The notes: generated by a model not told the origin, from the sequence alone. A stretch of DNA of 64,000 nt from Lewinellaceae bacterium (GCA_020636325.1 JACJYC010000021.1:1-64000), one strand, 5' to 3'. Positions 1 to 9,723 are shown, numbered from the stretch's first letter. Program-made: numbers and translations.

Positions 1-555
1 CGTCTTCGCGTGAAAAACACTTTATTGAACGGTCTCGATTTTTAGCATGCGCAGTTTGCTGAAAATCAGATCTTTGCGTCTTTACGTGAAAACACTATTT
101 TGAACAGTCTCTTTTAAAAGGATAGGACGCTTCAAAATACCCAACCCTTCTGCTTTGGCAATTTAAACCCTATTTCTTCAAATGATACTATATGGGTTTG
201 CCTGCACACTACTGGACAAAATGAGCAGAGTGGGAGACTTAGGGAGGGATTTGAAGACTGGTGCAATGTCACCTGATGCCAAAAACAAGAACGTGGGTTA
301 ATTCTAATCCTGGACCACACCAAAATCAGGATTGACTGATGCCCCTTCCTCTCCCCGTCTTTGCCCTTTTTGCAAAAATGTCCGCTAGAAAGGGCCGAAA
401 CCCACCTGATACAGCTCAATCCGGCTATTGACGCCAGTCATTTCCAAAAATTATTGGAGCGCATAAATTTGTAACGGCAACAGATCACCCACCCCACGGC
501 AGGTACCCGGAGCGGCAGTGAAGTTGCTAACCATTATTTTCCAATCAGCATAGCC
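1..555. other. Non-coding start of window with two degenerate repeat units
   Basis: I see no convincing gene here. A minus-strand open frame at 132-419 has no recognisable features. Two related units of about 34 bp lie at roughly 2-35 and 78-111 (period 76 bp). Both contain a GTCTT..CGTGAAAA core followed by TGAAC and end in GTCTC. The same unit recurs in inverted orientation at 6644-6715. The rest is unremarkable sequence leading to the lipoprotein gene at 556. Confidence 0.6.
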
Positions 556-927
556 ATGAAAAAGATCAGCCTGTATCCCGTGTTGGTGTTGCTCACGGTG
601 ATTTTCAGCTCGTGCGGCGTCAACACCGCGTTCATTTCAAACCAGAATCATAATGCCACAGCGGTACAGTTGGCCGGGAACAATTTCAAGGTGGTAGATA
701 CCGTAAGCGGAAGTTCGGAGGTATCCTACGTCTTTGGGATCGGCGGGGTCAACAAAAGGCAATTGTACGAGAATGCCTATTCCGAGATGATGAAAAAGGC
801 CAACCTGATGAACAGCTCCAAAGCGGTCATCAACGTGATGACAGAGGAACAGATCAGCGGTTTTGCGCCGTTCTTTGTCCGAAGGACCATCACGGTGAGC
901 GCTCATGTGGTTGAGTTTACCCGGTGA
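556..927 (+). CDS. DUF6567-like lipoprotein
   Basis: This gene encodes a 123-residue secreted lipoprotein. The first 20 residues form a hydrophobic signal with a lipobox ending in SSC, so Cys20 would be lipidated and the protein anchored in a membrane facing the periplasm. The mature part has the GIGG..KRQLYENAY motif and a C-terminal stretch ending TITVSAHVVEF that I recognise as the small DUF6567 type common in Bacteroidota. Its function is unknown in the family. It stands alone on the plus strand and converges with the beta-barrel gene at 1152. The ATG start is the first one and gives a complete signal peptide. Confidence 0.75.
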   Translation: MKKISLYPVLVLLTVIFSSCGVNTAFISNQNHNATAVQLAGNNFKVVDTVSGSSEVSYVFGIGGVNKRQLYENAYSEMMKKANLMNSSKAVINVMTEEQISGFAPFFVRRTITVSAHVVEFTR

Positions 928-1050
928 TCCGTGTTGAAAGCTGCAAGTTGATATCGAACGGCCGGCAAAATCCGGCGGCCGTGTTGTGCGGGGTTTATGC
1001 CAACCGCAAACGGGGATTGAGGCGGCCCAAACCTTTAAATTCTGGATTTC

Positions 1051-1118
1051 AAATTTTACATTTTACATTTAAAAAACTGGTTATCAATGCAAAATGTAAA
1101 AATCTAAATGTAAAATTT
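1051..1118. terminator. AT-rich inverted repeat between convergent genes
   Basis: An A/T-rich arm at 1051-1070 (AAATTTTACATTTTACATTT) is followed by its near reverse complement at 1092-1118. The element sits between the convergent genes ending at 927 and 1152. It could fold on either strand and act as a bidirectional terminator. The pairing is visible in the sequence; the terminator role is inferred. Confidence 0.4.
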
Positions 1119-1151
1119 AAAAGGTCAGGGCCAAATATCGAAAGCGGCAGA

Positions 1152-1745
1152 TCAACGCAACCTCTTCCCCACCCCTACCTGCGCCAGCGCGATCCCCGTG
1201 CCGACTTCTCCGAATATCGTGGTTTTAGGTGTGACCGCATACCGAAGTCCCAGGCAGGCGCCGTAGCGCAGGTGCGACCGTTGGGGCCGGATGCCGTACA
1301 GGTGCTCGAAGTCGCCGAACGGGCCGCTTTCCGATTGAATGCGGATATGTTCCGCGCCCAATTCGATCCCGCCGTAAATGTCCAGATTATCGGTTCGCGT
1401 AAAATGGGCGGCAAAACGCCCGGCAAATTGGAAGGTCTGGTTGGTATAGTCCCGAATAAACTCTTTACCCGCGGACACTTTCGACATCCCGTAACGGGAA
1501 TAGCCCGCTGAAAACCCCAGGCTCAACTGGTTGCTCAGCATCCAGTCGAGGCAGGCGCTGACCGGCAGGACGGCCGTTCGCGCATTGGCTTTGGCATAGG
1601 TCGGCAGCACCCCGACACCGATCCGGATATCCGCCTGCCCGTGTTTGAAGATCCGCGTCGGCCGGTAACTTTGGGCCTCCACCGCGGTTTGGGTGTTCAT
1701 CAGGATAACAACGACAGCGCTCAACAGGAACAAGGTGTTTTTCAT
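1152..1745 (-). CDS. Outer-membrane beta-barrel protein
   Basis: A 197-residue protein with an N-terminal signal peptide (about residues 1-24, ending VEAQ) followed by alternating hydrophobic strands rich in Gly, Tyr and aromatic residues. Examples are GFSAGYSRYGMS, FQFAGRFAAHF, IYGGIELGAE and CLGLRYAVTP. This is the pattern of an OmpA-like or porin-family eight-stranded barrel. No ligand or peptidoglycan-binding domain is present. It is a single gene on the minus strand. The exact family is not identifiable from sequence alone. Confidence 0.65.
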   Translation of the reverse strand: MKNTLFLLSAVVVILMNTQTAVEAQSYRPTRIFKHGQADIRIGVGVLPTYAKANARTAVLPVSACLDWMLSNQLSLGFSAGYSRYGMSKVSAGKEFIRDYTNQTFQFAGRFAAHFTRTDNLDIYGGIELGAEHIRIQSESGPFGDFEHLYGIRPQRSHLRYGACLGLRYAVTPKTTIFGEVGTGIALAQVGVGKRLR

Positions 1746-2184
1746 GTCAGTTCATTTTTTGGTCAAACACCTCTTCCATTTGTTGTTCCATCCGAAGGTT
1801 ACCCGTGCGGTCCGATTTTTTCAGTTCTGCCGTAGTCGGATTTCTCTGCTGTGGCTGCCGAACCGCGAAGGCGCGGTTTATTTTTAAACCACAATTTATC
1901 CCGCAAAAGGCGGGGTCAGAAATATCAGGACGTAATAGTTAAATTCAATAAGAGATATCCCGAATTTTGTAACATCATAAACACGGGATTTTTTATTGAA
2001 CCACATTAGAAACATTAGAACACAATAGTTAACTACAATAAAATGGCGCTTTTAGCGCCATTTTATTGTCCTGCTTATGTGTTCTTATGTGCCATATGTG
2101 GTAGAAAAATTCATATTGTGCCGTGCCGTATGCTTAAGATTCAAGGGTTATCATGATGCGTTTACCCTGCCCGCTCTCTCCCTC
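1746..2184. other. 440-bp intergenic region dominated by a long palindrome
   Basis: I see no gene. The middle (about 1998-2105) is a long imperfect palindrome described separately. The part next to 1746 is the 5-prime flank of the beta-barrel gene and may carry its promoter, but no clear TAnnTTTG box was found. Confidence 0.6.
1998..2105. repeat. Long imperfect palindrome with perfect 11-bp core hairpin
   Basis: The core is AAAATGGCGCT (2040-2050), a TTT loop, and AGCGCCATTTT (2054-2064), a perfect 11-bp stem. Complementarity continues outward. The left arm from CCACATTAGAAACATTAG pairs imperfectly with the right arm ending in CATATGTGG, giving arms of about 50 bp. The stem is followed by ATTG rather than a clean T-run. 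It could be a terminator for the serine hydrolase at 2185 or a mobile palindromic repeat. Confidence 0.6.
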
Positions 2185-3783
2185 CTAATCCTTCACCCAA
2201 AAATCCAAAGCCTGCACCTTGGGATCCCGCTCCGGAGAAAGCGAAAAGAACGCCCCCAGGTCCCCTTTTTCGCAATGGATCGTAAAGGTACCCCGCAGCT
2301 GGTTTTGCGCCGCCAAAGGCCCGACGGAGACGATCTTGCCCGTTTTTTCCATCAATTCCGCCAGTTCCTTTTGCCGCCGCTCGCGGGAAAAATCCAGGTA
2401 GAAATTCTCCGCCAGGAAGTCCGCTCCCAGGTTGGGGTCCCAGGTTTGCAGCAATTGCACCACCTGTTCCTTGCGCGCAGCCAGGATATCCGATACCGGC
2501 AACTCCCGCGGTTGGAGGCCGGCTTTATCGACCAGCAGGTTCAATACTTCCACGTCAGCCGCCCCTGCGGGCGCGTAGGTCCGGTTGGCGAAGGAAATGA
2601 CGCCGATGCCGTAATCGGGCAGGAAAACGTGGTTGCTCCCGAACCCCGGCAGGCCGCCGCTGTGGGCTACGCGCGTCCGGCCCTTGCAGTCCTTGACCAC
2701 CCCGAGGCCGTAGCCGTACCCCGCCACAAGCGGGCAGGGCGCCCCGTCCTTGTCCTTCGCTTCGGCGTTGAGGCGGGGTTCGTACAACCGCTGCATTTCG
2801 CGGACGGAACTCCGGCGGACGGGCCCGGTTTCCGCACCATTTCGCGGCGGCCAGGCTGACAACAGGAATGCGAGGTATTTGCCGAAATCGTCGATGGAGG
2901 TGATCAGGCCGCCCATGGCGCCGTATACCCCGTCGTGGAGCATCGGCTCGAGCTTCCATTGTTCGTCTTCCCAGCGGTATCCCAGCGCCAGTTTTTCGGC
3001 GGGCAGGCCCTCGTATTCCCAGTGGGTATCGGTCATGCCCAGCGGCAACAGGATGTGCCCGGTGATGTATTGCTGAAAGGGCATGCCCGATGCCTTCGTC
3101 ACCACCTGCCCCAGGATGGCGTACCCCAGGTTGCTGTACTCAAACCCCGACGACGGTACCGTGGAGAAGGCCGCCCCGTTCCGGATAAAATCCAGGAATT
3201 CGGCCTCGGAATCGGCCAGTTGACGGTCCGCCCAGGGGTTGTCCTCGGGGAAACCGGCCGTCATGGTGAGCATGTTGAAAATGGTGGCCGGCAGGGCGTC
3301 CGACGTTGGGTAGACCAGCCCGGCCAGATCCGGCAAATACCTGGATACCGGGTCCTGCAGGGATAATTTCCCTTCGTCCCGCAACTTGAGCAGTGCCATC
3401 GCCGTGAAGCTCTTGGTCATGGAGGCGATCCGGAACAGCGATTGGGCCGTGGCGGGCGCGCCGCTTTCCGTATTGATGACGCCCATTCCGCCGGAAAGGA
3501 TCAGGGAACCGTCCGCCACAATGCCGTAGACATAGCCCGGGTAGTGGTTTTTCTCCGCATAATCCCGGAATACCTTTTCCGCTTCCGGCCACGCGGCTTT
3601 GATCTTTTGGATGCGCTCAGGGTCCGTAAACACAGGCGCCTTATAAGCATCCGAATGCAGTACGTTGTCCATTTCTTCCGGCGGTTTTTTGTCGTCAGCA
3701 GAAGGCTTTTCCGGGTTGAGATCCAGGCAACCGGCTGATAAGACGACGGCGGCAAGGTAAAAGGCCAGGTGTTTGTATTTCAT
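2185..3783 (-). CDS. Serine hydrolase lipoprotein (beta-lactamase class C fold)
   Basis: A 532-residue protein of the penicillin-binding/class C beta-lactamase family. It starts with a lipoprotein signal (lipobox LSAGC, Cys19). The three active-site elements are all visible: SMTK (Ser121-Lys124), YSN (Tyr216-Asn218) and HSGG (His374-Gly377). Such proteins act as D-aminopeptidases, esterases or peptidoglycan-related hydrolases; the substrate cannot be told here. After the catalytic domain there is a C-terminal extension of about 130 residues resembling the beta domain seen in this family. A second, unrelated-in-detail member lies directly upstream (3966-5435). The gap between them is filled with GAGGAA repeats. 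Confidence 0.8.
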   Translation of the reverse strand: MKYKHLAFYLAAVVLSAGCLDLNPEKPSADDKKPPEEMDNVLHSDAYKAPVFTDPERIQKIKAAWPEAEKVFRDYAEKNHYPGYVYGIVADGSLILSGGMGVINTESGAPATAQSLFRIASMTKSFTAMALLKLRDEGKLSLQDPVSRYLPDLAGLVYPTSDALPATIFNMLTMTAGFPEDNPWADRQLADSEAEFLDFIRNGAAFSTVPSSGFEYSNLGYAILGQVVTKASGMPFQQYITGHILLPLGMTDTHWEYEGLPAEKLALGYRWEDEQWKLEPMLHDGVYGAMGGLITSIDDFGKYLAFLLSAWPPRNGAETGPVRRSSVREMQRLYEPRLNAEAKDKDGAPCPLVAGYGYGLGVVKDCKGRTRVAHSGGLPGFGSNHVFLPDYGIGVISFANRTYAPAGAADVEVLNLLVDKAGLQPRELPVSDILAARKEQVVQLLQTWDPNLGADFLAENFYLDFSRERRQKELAELMEKTGKIVSVGPLAAQNQLRGTFTIHCEKGDLGAFFSLSPERDPKVQALDFWVKD

Positions 3784-3802
3784 GGTGAAGGATTTTAAAT
3801 AT

Positions 3803-3930
3803 GAGGAATCACCTCTTTCGCTCTTGATAAGGTCAGGCGGTCAGGCGAGGAACCGAGGAATTGAGGAATTGAGGAACTGAGGAATCGAGGAATCGAGGAA
3901 CTGAGGAACTGAGGAACTGAGGAATTGAAC
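3803..3930. repeat. GAGGAAYTGA repeat tract with one hairpin unit
   Basis: The tract begins with a diverged copy of the CCTTTCGCTCTTGAT hairpin unit (about 3803-3850) and continues with roughly nine units of GAGGAAYYGA up to 3930. The same two-part arrangement occurs at 22905-23040, 27859-27922 and 33284-33350. It fills the gap between two serine hydrolase genes. Confidence 0.85.
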
Positions 3931-3965
3931 CCCAAACCAATAAACCAAAATAAACCAACACCCCC

Positions 3966-5435
3966 CTACTCCACACGTAAAAACTCAAACCGCCCGTTCC
4001 ACACAAAGCCTGTCACTTTGCCGTCGGCGTCCATCTTGATCACGACCTCATCGCCCGTATTGAGGTCGGTGAACTTGTCCTTTGCTGCCGGCTTCAGGTG
4101 ATTCGTCTCGTTATTGTTGGGATCAAATACCTTCAGCCCGTTATCCTCAACCGTTACGTCGACGAGGTAATCGCCGATGCCGGGCACTTGTTCGGTCAGT
4201 TTGTATTTGCCTGCCATAGCGGCGAGGTCGTTTTCTTCCAGCCGGATGACCTCAATGACTTTCGGGTTGTAAACGTTCCAGCCGTAGAGTTTGGAAACCG
4301 TTCGGTTGATCTCGGCGATCAGGTCGCCGCCGCGGTCGGCGCTGGTCATGACGATCAGGCCGTCGCCGCGCCGGGCAAAGGCCATCATATTGTTGGTGAA
4401 TCCTTCATTCTTGCCGCCGTGCTGAAAGATCAGGGAATCCGCGTCCCAACGCAGGGAAGGGCCCAATCCCCAGTTGCTGAGGTGTTTGGTCAGCATTTTT
4501 CCGACCGTTTCCTGGTTCAGCACTTTATGGGATTTACCCGCCAGGGCTTCCTGGATCTCGATGCAGTAGCGGGCGAGGTCGGACGGAGTGGTCCACAACC
4601 CGGCAGCGGCCTGTTCGGGGTAATTGTGCCAAAGGCCTTCCACGATTTCGCCGTCGCCGTGATAGGCAGCGCTGGCCTGTTTGCTCCGTTTTTTGGGCAG
4701 GGGCTGTTCATACGTGCTGTTTTTCATCCCCAGGGGGCGCAACACCTTTTTGGCCAGGTATTTTTCCAGGGGCATGCCCGTCATATCTTCCACCATTTTT
4801 TCCATGACGGTATATCCGCCGCCGGAATAGCGCCAGATCGTGCCGGGAACGACGTCGACAAAAATGGCCGGCGTGTTCCCTTTCCCGTTCAGGACCGTTT
4901 CAATATCCGGGAATTTATCCAGGTAGCCGTAGCCGGGGAAGCCGTGGACGGTCATCCCGGCGCTGTGGGTCAGCAGGCGGCGCAGGGTCACTTTTTCGGT
5001 TTTGGTGAATTCGTTTTCGGGTACCTTCCAGGTCTTCAGATAGGTGTTCACATCCGTATCCAGGTCCACTTTCCCCTCCTGCACCAGCAAAAGGGCGCCC
5101 AATGCCGCCAACGGCTTGCTGATGGACCCCGCCTGAAAAATCGTGTTGACATCCACTGCCTTCCCGGTCCGGGTATTGGCGATCCCATAGCCTTTCGCCC
5201 AGCGGATTTTCCCGTCCCGGATCACGGCAATGCTGAGCCCCGGGACGTTGTAAAAGGCCATCCGCTCTGTCAGGGTATACCGTTTTTCCGGCTCCCCTTT
5301 GACCAGGATGCCGGGGATCAACCCGTTTTCTACCATCCGGATCTCGTTGAGGACATCCGGCGTGTAGTTTTGCCCGCAGGCAGCGTTCCCGAACAGTGTC
5401 AGGAACAAAATAATGATCAGGTGAAATTTTTTCAT
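3966..5435 (-). CDS. Serine hydrolase (beta-lactamase class C fold)
   Basis: A 489-residue exported protein. The N-terminus is a lipoprotein-type signal with lipobox NAAC (Cys20). Catalytic motifs of the class C beta-lactamase/D-peptidase fold are present: SISK (Ser104-Lys107), YSG (Tyr203-Gly205) and HGG (His339-Gly341). A C-terminal domain of about 100 residues follows. The presence of LTHSAGM is typical of the family. The natural substrate is unknown, and there is no reason to call it an antibiotic-resistance enzyme. The protein is clearly distinct from its neighbour at 2185 rather than a recent duplicate. Confidence 0.8.
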   Translation of the reverse strand: MKKFHLIIILFLTLFGNAACGQNYTPDVLNEIRMVENGLIPGILVKGEPEKRYTLTERMAFYNVPGLSIAVIRDGKIRWAKGYGIANTRTGKAVDVNTIFQAGSISKPLAALGALLLVQEGKVDLDTDVNTYLKTWKVPENEFTKTEKVTLRRLLTHSAGMTVHGFPGYGYLDKFPDIETVLNGKGNTPAIFVDVVPGTIWRYSGGGYTVMEKMVEDMTGMPLEKYLAKKVLRPLGMKNSTYEQPLPKKRSKQASAAYHGDGEIVEGLWHNYPEQAAAGLWTTPSDLARYCIEIQEALAGKSHKVLNQETVGKMLTKHLSNWGLGPSLRWDADSLIFQHGGKNEGFTNNMMAFARRGDGLIVMTSADRGGDLIAEINRTVSKLYGWNVYNPKVIEVIRLEENDLAAMAGKYKLTEQVPGIGDYLVDVTVEDNGLKVFDPNNNETNHLKPAAKDKFTDLNTGDEVVIKMDADGKVTGFVWNGRFEFLRVE

Positions 5436-5488
5436 GGTATGCGGTATGGTTTGAAAAGGGCGTACCTGAAATATGCTGAATACCTATG

Positions 5489-6415
5489 CTATAAAAGCGG
5501 TATCCGGTCTAAATGCTGCCATCCCAGGACATTGGCTATGCTTCGCTGCTGCACCTCATCGCCGCCGTAGACCAGGAAACTGTCTTCCGGCATTACCCCC
5601 GACAACGGCTGGAAATATTTTAAGCTGTCAAAAAAGCTGTTATTGATGGTTCTGCCGGATTTGATCACAATAGGAACGATCCGGCTCCCCTGATCCAGCA
5701 ACAAATCAATTTCATGCGTGCCGGTTGCCTGCCAGAAGTAGTGCCTGGAGCGGAGGTTGCGGTTCAGGTGATTTTTGAGCAGCTCGTTGATGACAAAGTT
5801 TTCAAATAAGGCTCCTTTGGCAAAATGGCGACTCAGCTCTTCCCGGCTTTTAATATTCATCAAGGCGCAAGCCAATCCCGTATCGTAAAAATACAATTTT
5901 GGCGTTTTAATAATCCGCTTGTTGTAGTTCTGGTGATAGGGCCGCAGCAAATGAACGATAAAACTGGTTTGTAAAACGCTGATCCATTTATTGACCGTTT
6001 GATAGGATACGCCGATCATATTTCCAATTTCCGAAAAATTGACCAGCAGCCCGATTCTGCCGGCGCATATTTCCAGAAATTGCCGAAAGGTCCCCAGGTC
6101 CGATACATTAATAATCTGGCGGAGATCCCGCTCCACATAGGTTTGTATATAATCGAGCAACCAGTCTGTAGGATTTAAACTCCGATCATAAATACGAGGA
6201 TAAAACCCTTTGAAAATATAGCTCTCGTAATCAGGCTGCGCAAAATCTGTATCTTTTATCTCTTCCAGGGAAAAAGGCAGGAGATGAAAGATTGCAGCCC
6301 GGCCGGCAAGACTTTGTGAAACCTGCGCCATGAGCAGCAGATTTTGGGAGCCGGAGATGATGAACTGCCCCGCCTTTTGTTCTGCATCTACCTTGACCTG
6401 GATATAGGAAAGCAA
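5489..6415 (-). pseudogene. 5-prime truncated AAA/DUF4143 family ATPase
   Basis: The 308 readable residues match the second half of the AAA-14/DUF4143 ATPases: FIISGSQNLLLM, a LAGR motif, LPFSLEE, then the DUF4143 part with the YQTVNKWISVL helix-turn-helix-like segment and GALFENFVINEL. Full-length members are about 380-400 residues and carry Walker A and B near the start. Here both are missing. An in-frame TAG lies six codons before the only possible start, a TTG at 6415. The gene therefore looks decapitated and should not bind ATP. The upstream 240 bp hold no trace of the missing part in any frame that I can see. Confidence 0.7.
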
Positions 6416-6794
6416 ATTAACAAATATATTCTATTTTATGGATATTTTGAATAGAAAAGATTGTACCCATCTTGTATACTCAACGGCAATAGGTTTTGTG
6501 CATTTGCCAGCGCCCGCCCCTGAACCCTAAAGCAAACCTATCACAGCGCAGTATAACCGCCCAGGAAGCTTTAGCGATGACGACACCCCCGCTCATCCTG
6601 CCATCGGCGTTACGAAGTCGGGTCCCATCCGCCATAGCCGAGGCCGTTCAATAAAGTGTTTTTCTCACGAAGACGCAAAAATTTGATTTTCAAAATGCTG
6701 TGCGTGCTAAAAATCCTGTTGACACAAAATGCTGAACGATCCCCCATAGCCTTTGGCGGCGGACTCCCTTTACTGAGCGAAGTCGAAGCATCAC

Positions 6795-6822
<28 letters not shown>
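6416..6822. other. Intergenic region with repeat remnants and start of CT tract
   Basis: I see no gene. The segment 6416-6640 is unique sequence without recognisable signals. Positions 6644-6715 hold an inverted relative of the repeat at the very start of the window: 21 bases, CCGTTCAATAAAGTG followed by TTTTTC, are identical. From about 6791 a CT-rich tract starts and runs into the neighbouring gene. Confidence 0.6.
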
Positions 6823-7611
<789 letters not shown>

Positions 7612-7614
7612 GCT

Positions 7615-8058
7615 TCAGCTATTGATGTCCTTGATGAAACAGACTACCCGGTTCATTTCGATAAAACCGATCTGCTTGTGGAATGCGATGCTTTGTTCGT
7701 TGCCGATCTCCGCATCGGAGGCGATCTCCGAGCAGCCTCTTTCCCGGCCCCATTGCTCGCCGGCTGCCAGCAGCGCCCGGGCGACACCTGTTTTCCGTTT
7801 CGATTCCACGACGTAAATCCCCTCCACGTAGGCTACCGGCGAGGAGGTCATCCCTTCCACATAATCCTTTCTGAGGGACATTTCAATAAACCCAACATAC
7901 GTCCCGTCTTCAGATTTGTAGAGGAAGCAGGTGAATTTTTTGTCGTCGATCATGGCCATGAGGTCGGCGGCATGCTCCGCGACATCGGCGTCCGGCCAGA
8001 GCTGGTGGGCCAGTTCGGCACAGGCTTTTGCGTTTTTCGTACTCAGTTTTTCGATCAT
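7615..8058 (-). CDS. GNAT acetyltransferase, aminoglycoside 6-prime-N-acetyltransferase-like
   Basis: A 147-residue single-domain GNAT acetyltransferase using acetyl-CoA. The acyl-CoA binding loop is seen as RKTGVARALL, a variant of the Q/RxxGxG/A motif. It is followed by EIASDAEIGNEQSIAFHKQIGF, shown here in two parts as ASDAEIGNEQS and FHKQIGF. The segments VEGIYV, ASDAEIGN and the final FxKxI are characteristic of AAC(6-prime)-I type enzymes. Homologues in environmental bacteria may acetylate other amines, so resistance is not implied. The gene sits between an M23 peptidase gene (16 bp upstream) and the DUF2071 gene (3 bp downstream) on the same strand. Confidence 0.7.
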   Translation of the reverse strand: MIEKLSTKNAKACAELAHQLWPDADVAEHAADLMAMIDDKKFTCFLYKSEDGTYVGFIEMSLRKDYVEGMTSSPVAYVEGIYVVESKRKTGVARALLAAGEQWGRERGCSEIASDAEIGNEQSIAFHKQIGFIEMNRVVCFIKDINS

Positions 8059-8074
8059 TTGCCGTATTTCGGTT

Positions 8075-8887
8075 TTAATAATCCTTCCGGTAGGTTTGCT
8101 GTTCGCGCAGGTAGGCGGCGCTGCCGTTGTCCACTTTGAACAGCGTTTGTATGGTTTTCCGGTTATCGCCGGCGTAATAATAACAGGAAAAATGCAAATG
8201 CGGGCCGGTGGACCAGCCGGTATTGCCGCTCAGCGCGATCCAATCCCCCTTTCTGACCCGATCGCCGACCTTCACCCGGGCGCCGTTCTTCTGGAGGTGG
8301 ACGTATTCGCCGAAGGTCCCGTCCGGGTGGTAGATCAGGACATAATTGTTGAGGTCGCGGCAATCCTCACGGATGCAGTTCTGGTTGTGGTGCTGCACGA
8401 TTTTCACGACGATCCCCTCCCGGGCAGCCAGCACTTTGGTCCCGATGGGCATGGCAAAATCCAGCGCATTTTCACCCAGGTGAGAAAAACGGCCTTGGTA
8501 CCCCTGTTGGAGCAGGTAGGCCTGCCCCTTTTCAAAGGGCAAATCATAGACGTAATTGGTGTCGTACCGCTGGAGGCGAATATCGCCGAAACCGGCCGAG
8601 GTGCGAATGCGGTATTGGAACTGGTATTTATCCGGCTGCATGGTCAGGTCGGCCACCTTGAATTTTTCCGCTTGGGCGGGTATCAGCAGGGTATTTTCCG
8701 CTCCGATGGAAGACTCCAGGTTTTCCAGATCAAATTTAATTTCCAGGGACACGGGGCAATATTCCTTGTTGGTCGCAAAGATGGCATAACCGTCCGGCGT
8801 CCTTTCTTCTTTCAGATCCAGGTTGGGTTGAGCATCAAGGCCGGCAGATGCGGCAATCAGCAACACGAGCAGAACAGGTTTGTACAT
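8075..8887 (-). CDS. Secreted M23 family metallopeptidase
   Basis: A 270-residue exported zinc peptidase of the M23/LytM family, which cuts peptidoglycan cross-links or acts as a regulator of cell-wall hydrolases. I chose the ATG at 8887 because it starts directly at the signal peptide (MYKPVLLVLLIAASAG). An upstream in-frame ATG at 8923 would put 12 extra residues before it. Zinc ligands are visible: His136 and Asp143 in HLGENALD, and the HLHF motif near residues 230-233; His197 in YVHL fits the active site. The N-terminal half is a beta-rich non-catalytic domain. It is the first gene of a likely three-gene run with the acetyltransferase and DUF2071 genes. Confidence 0.85.
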   Translation of the reverse strand: MYKPVLLVLLIAASAGLDAQPNLDLKEERTPDGYAIFATNKEYCPVSLEIKFDLENLESSIGAENTLLIPAQAEKFKVADLTMQPDKYQFQYRIRTSAGFGDIRLQRYDTNYVYDLPFEKGQAYLLQQGYQGRFSHLGENALDFAMPIGTKVLAAREGIVVKIVQHHNQNCIREDCRDLNNYVLIYHPDGTFGEYVHLQKNGARVKVGDRVRKGDWIALSGNTGWSTGPHLHFSCYYYAGDNRKTIQTLFKVDNGSAAYLREQQTYRKDY

Positions 8888-9051
8888 GGCAATAACGGGT
8901 CCCTTCAGTTGATAAAGATACAAATATTGACGCTTCGTTGCGTCTCATTGGCCCAAACCTGTACAAAAGTGCTGCTGGCTTCTGAGTTTTTGCGCAGGAA
9001 AAAACTGCTTTCCAACATGGAATTTATTGAACAACCGCTATTTCAAAACCC

Positions 9052-9711
9052 CTATTCCAAAAAACCGTTCTTGATGGCGTATTTGACGAGGCCCGCGGTA
9101 TTTTTCAACCCAAGTTTCTGGAGCAGGTTGCGCCGGTGCGTATCCACGGTACGGATGCTGATATAGAGCTGATCGGCAATTTCCTGGTTGGACCGCTCGC
9201 TGGCAATCATCCGGAGCACTTCGATCTCGCGGCGGGTGAGCAATACCTCGGTTTTATTCCGTGTCGGCTGGGCGTTTTTCCGCTGCAGATGGGCTACCAG
9301 CATGGAAGACACCTGCTGGCTGAAATAACTGGCGCCCGCCGCAACCGCCCGGATGGCGTTGAGCATTTCGCTCTTGCCCGCTTCCTTGAGAATGTATCCC
9401 GACACGCCGTTTTCCAGCATTTTCAGGATATACGTACTCTCCAGGTGCATCGAAACGGCGAGTATCCGGATCTTCGGATATTTTTCCAGCAGCGCCTTGC
9501 TCAGGTCAATGCCGTTGCTGTCGCCAAGCGTGATGTCCATCAGGATGACATCGGGCAGGGCGCCCTCCATGGCAGCGTACAATTCGCGGGCCGAACCCGC
9601 TTCACCGGTCACTTGGAGGTCGCTTTCCTGGTCGAGGATGGCGCGTATCCCATCCCGGAACATCTTATGGTCATCAACAATCAGGATCTTGATCATCCCG
9701 GTCTGTTTCAT
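9052..9711 (-). CDS. NarL/LuxR-type response regulator
   Basis: A 219-residue two-component response regulator. The receiver domain (about 1-125) has the acidic pair in IVDDHKMFRDG, the phosphorylated Asp59 in ILMDI and Lys109 in YILKE. The C-terminal LuxR-type helix-turn-helix (about 155-215) contains LTRREIEVLRMIASE and SIRTVDTHRRNLLQKL. The start could be Met1 or Met6, the latter giving MIKILIVDD. The cognate kinase gene lies 13 bp upstream on the same strand. Confidence 0.92.
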   Translation of the reverse strand: MKQTGMIKILIVDDHKMFRDGIRAILDQESDLQVTGEAGSARELYAAMEGALPDVILMDITLGDSNGIDLSKALLEKYPKIRILAVSMHLESTYILKMLENGVSGYILKEAGKSEMLNAIRAVAAGASYFSQQVSSMLVAHLQRKNAQPTRNKTEVLLTRREIEVLRMIASERSNQEIADQLYISIRTVDTHRRNLLQKLGLKNTAGLVKYAIKNGFLE

Positions 9712-9723
9712 TTATCTTGGTTT

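Noticed and set aside
132..419. 95-codon minus-strand frame near the window start
   Set aside because: No signal peptide, domain or homology-like pattern; overlaps unremarkable intergenic sequence.
2185..5435. Beta-lactam resistance genes
   Set aside because: SxxK/YxN/HxG motifs only show the class C beta-lactamase fold, which is shared with many peptidases and esterases in Bacteroidota.
4098..5570. 490-codon open frame on the plus strand opposite the serine hydrolase
   Set aside because: It lies antisense to a gene with all catalytic motifs; its translation is His/Gly/Val-rich without domain features. Similar antisense frames at 33444-34949, 52872-54044 and 58478-60010 are shadows of GC-biased codon use.
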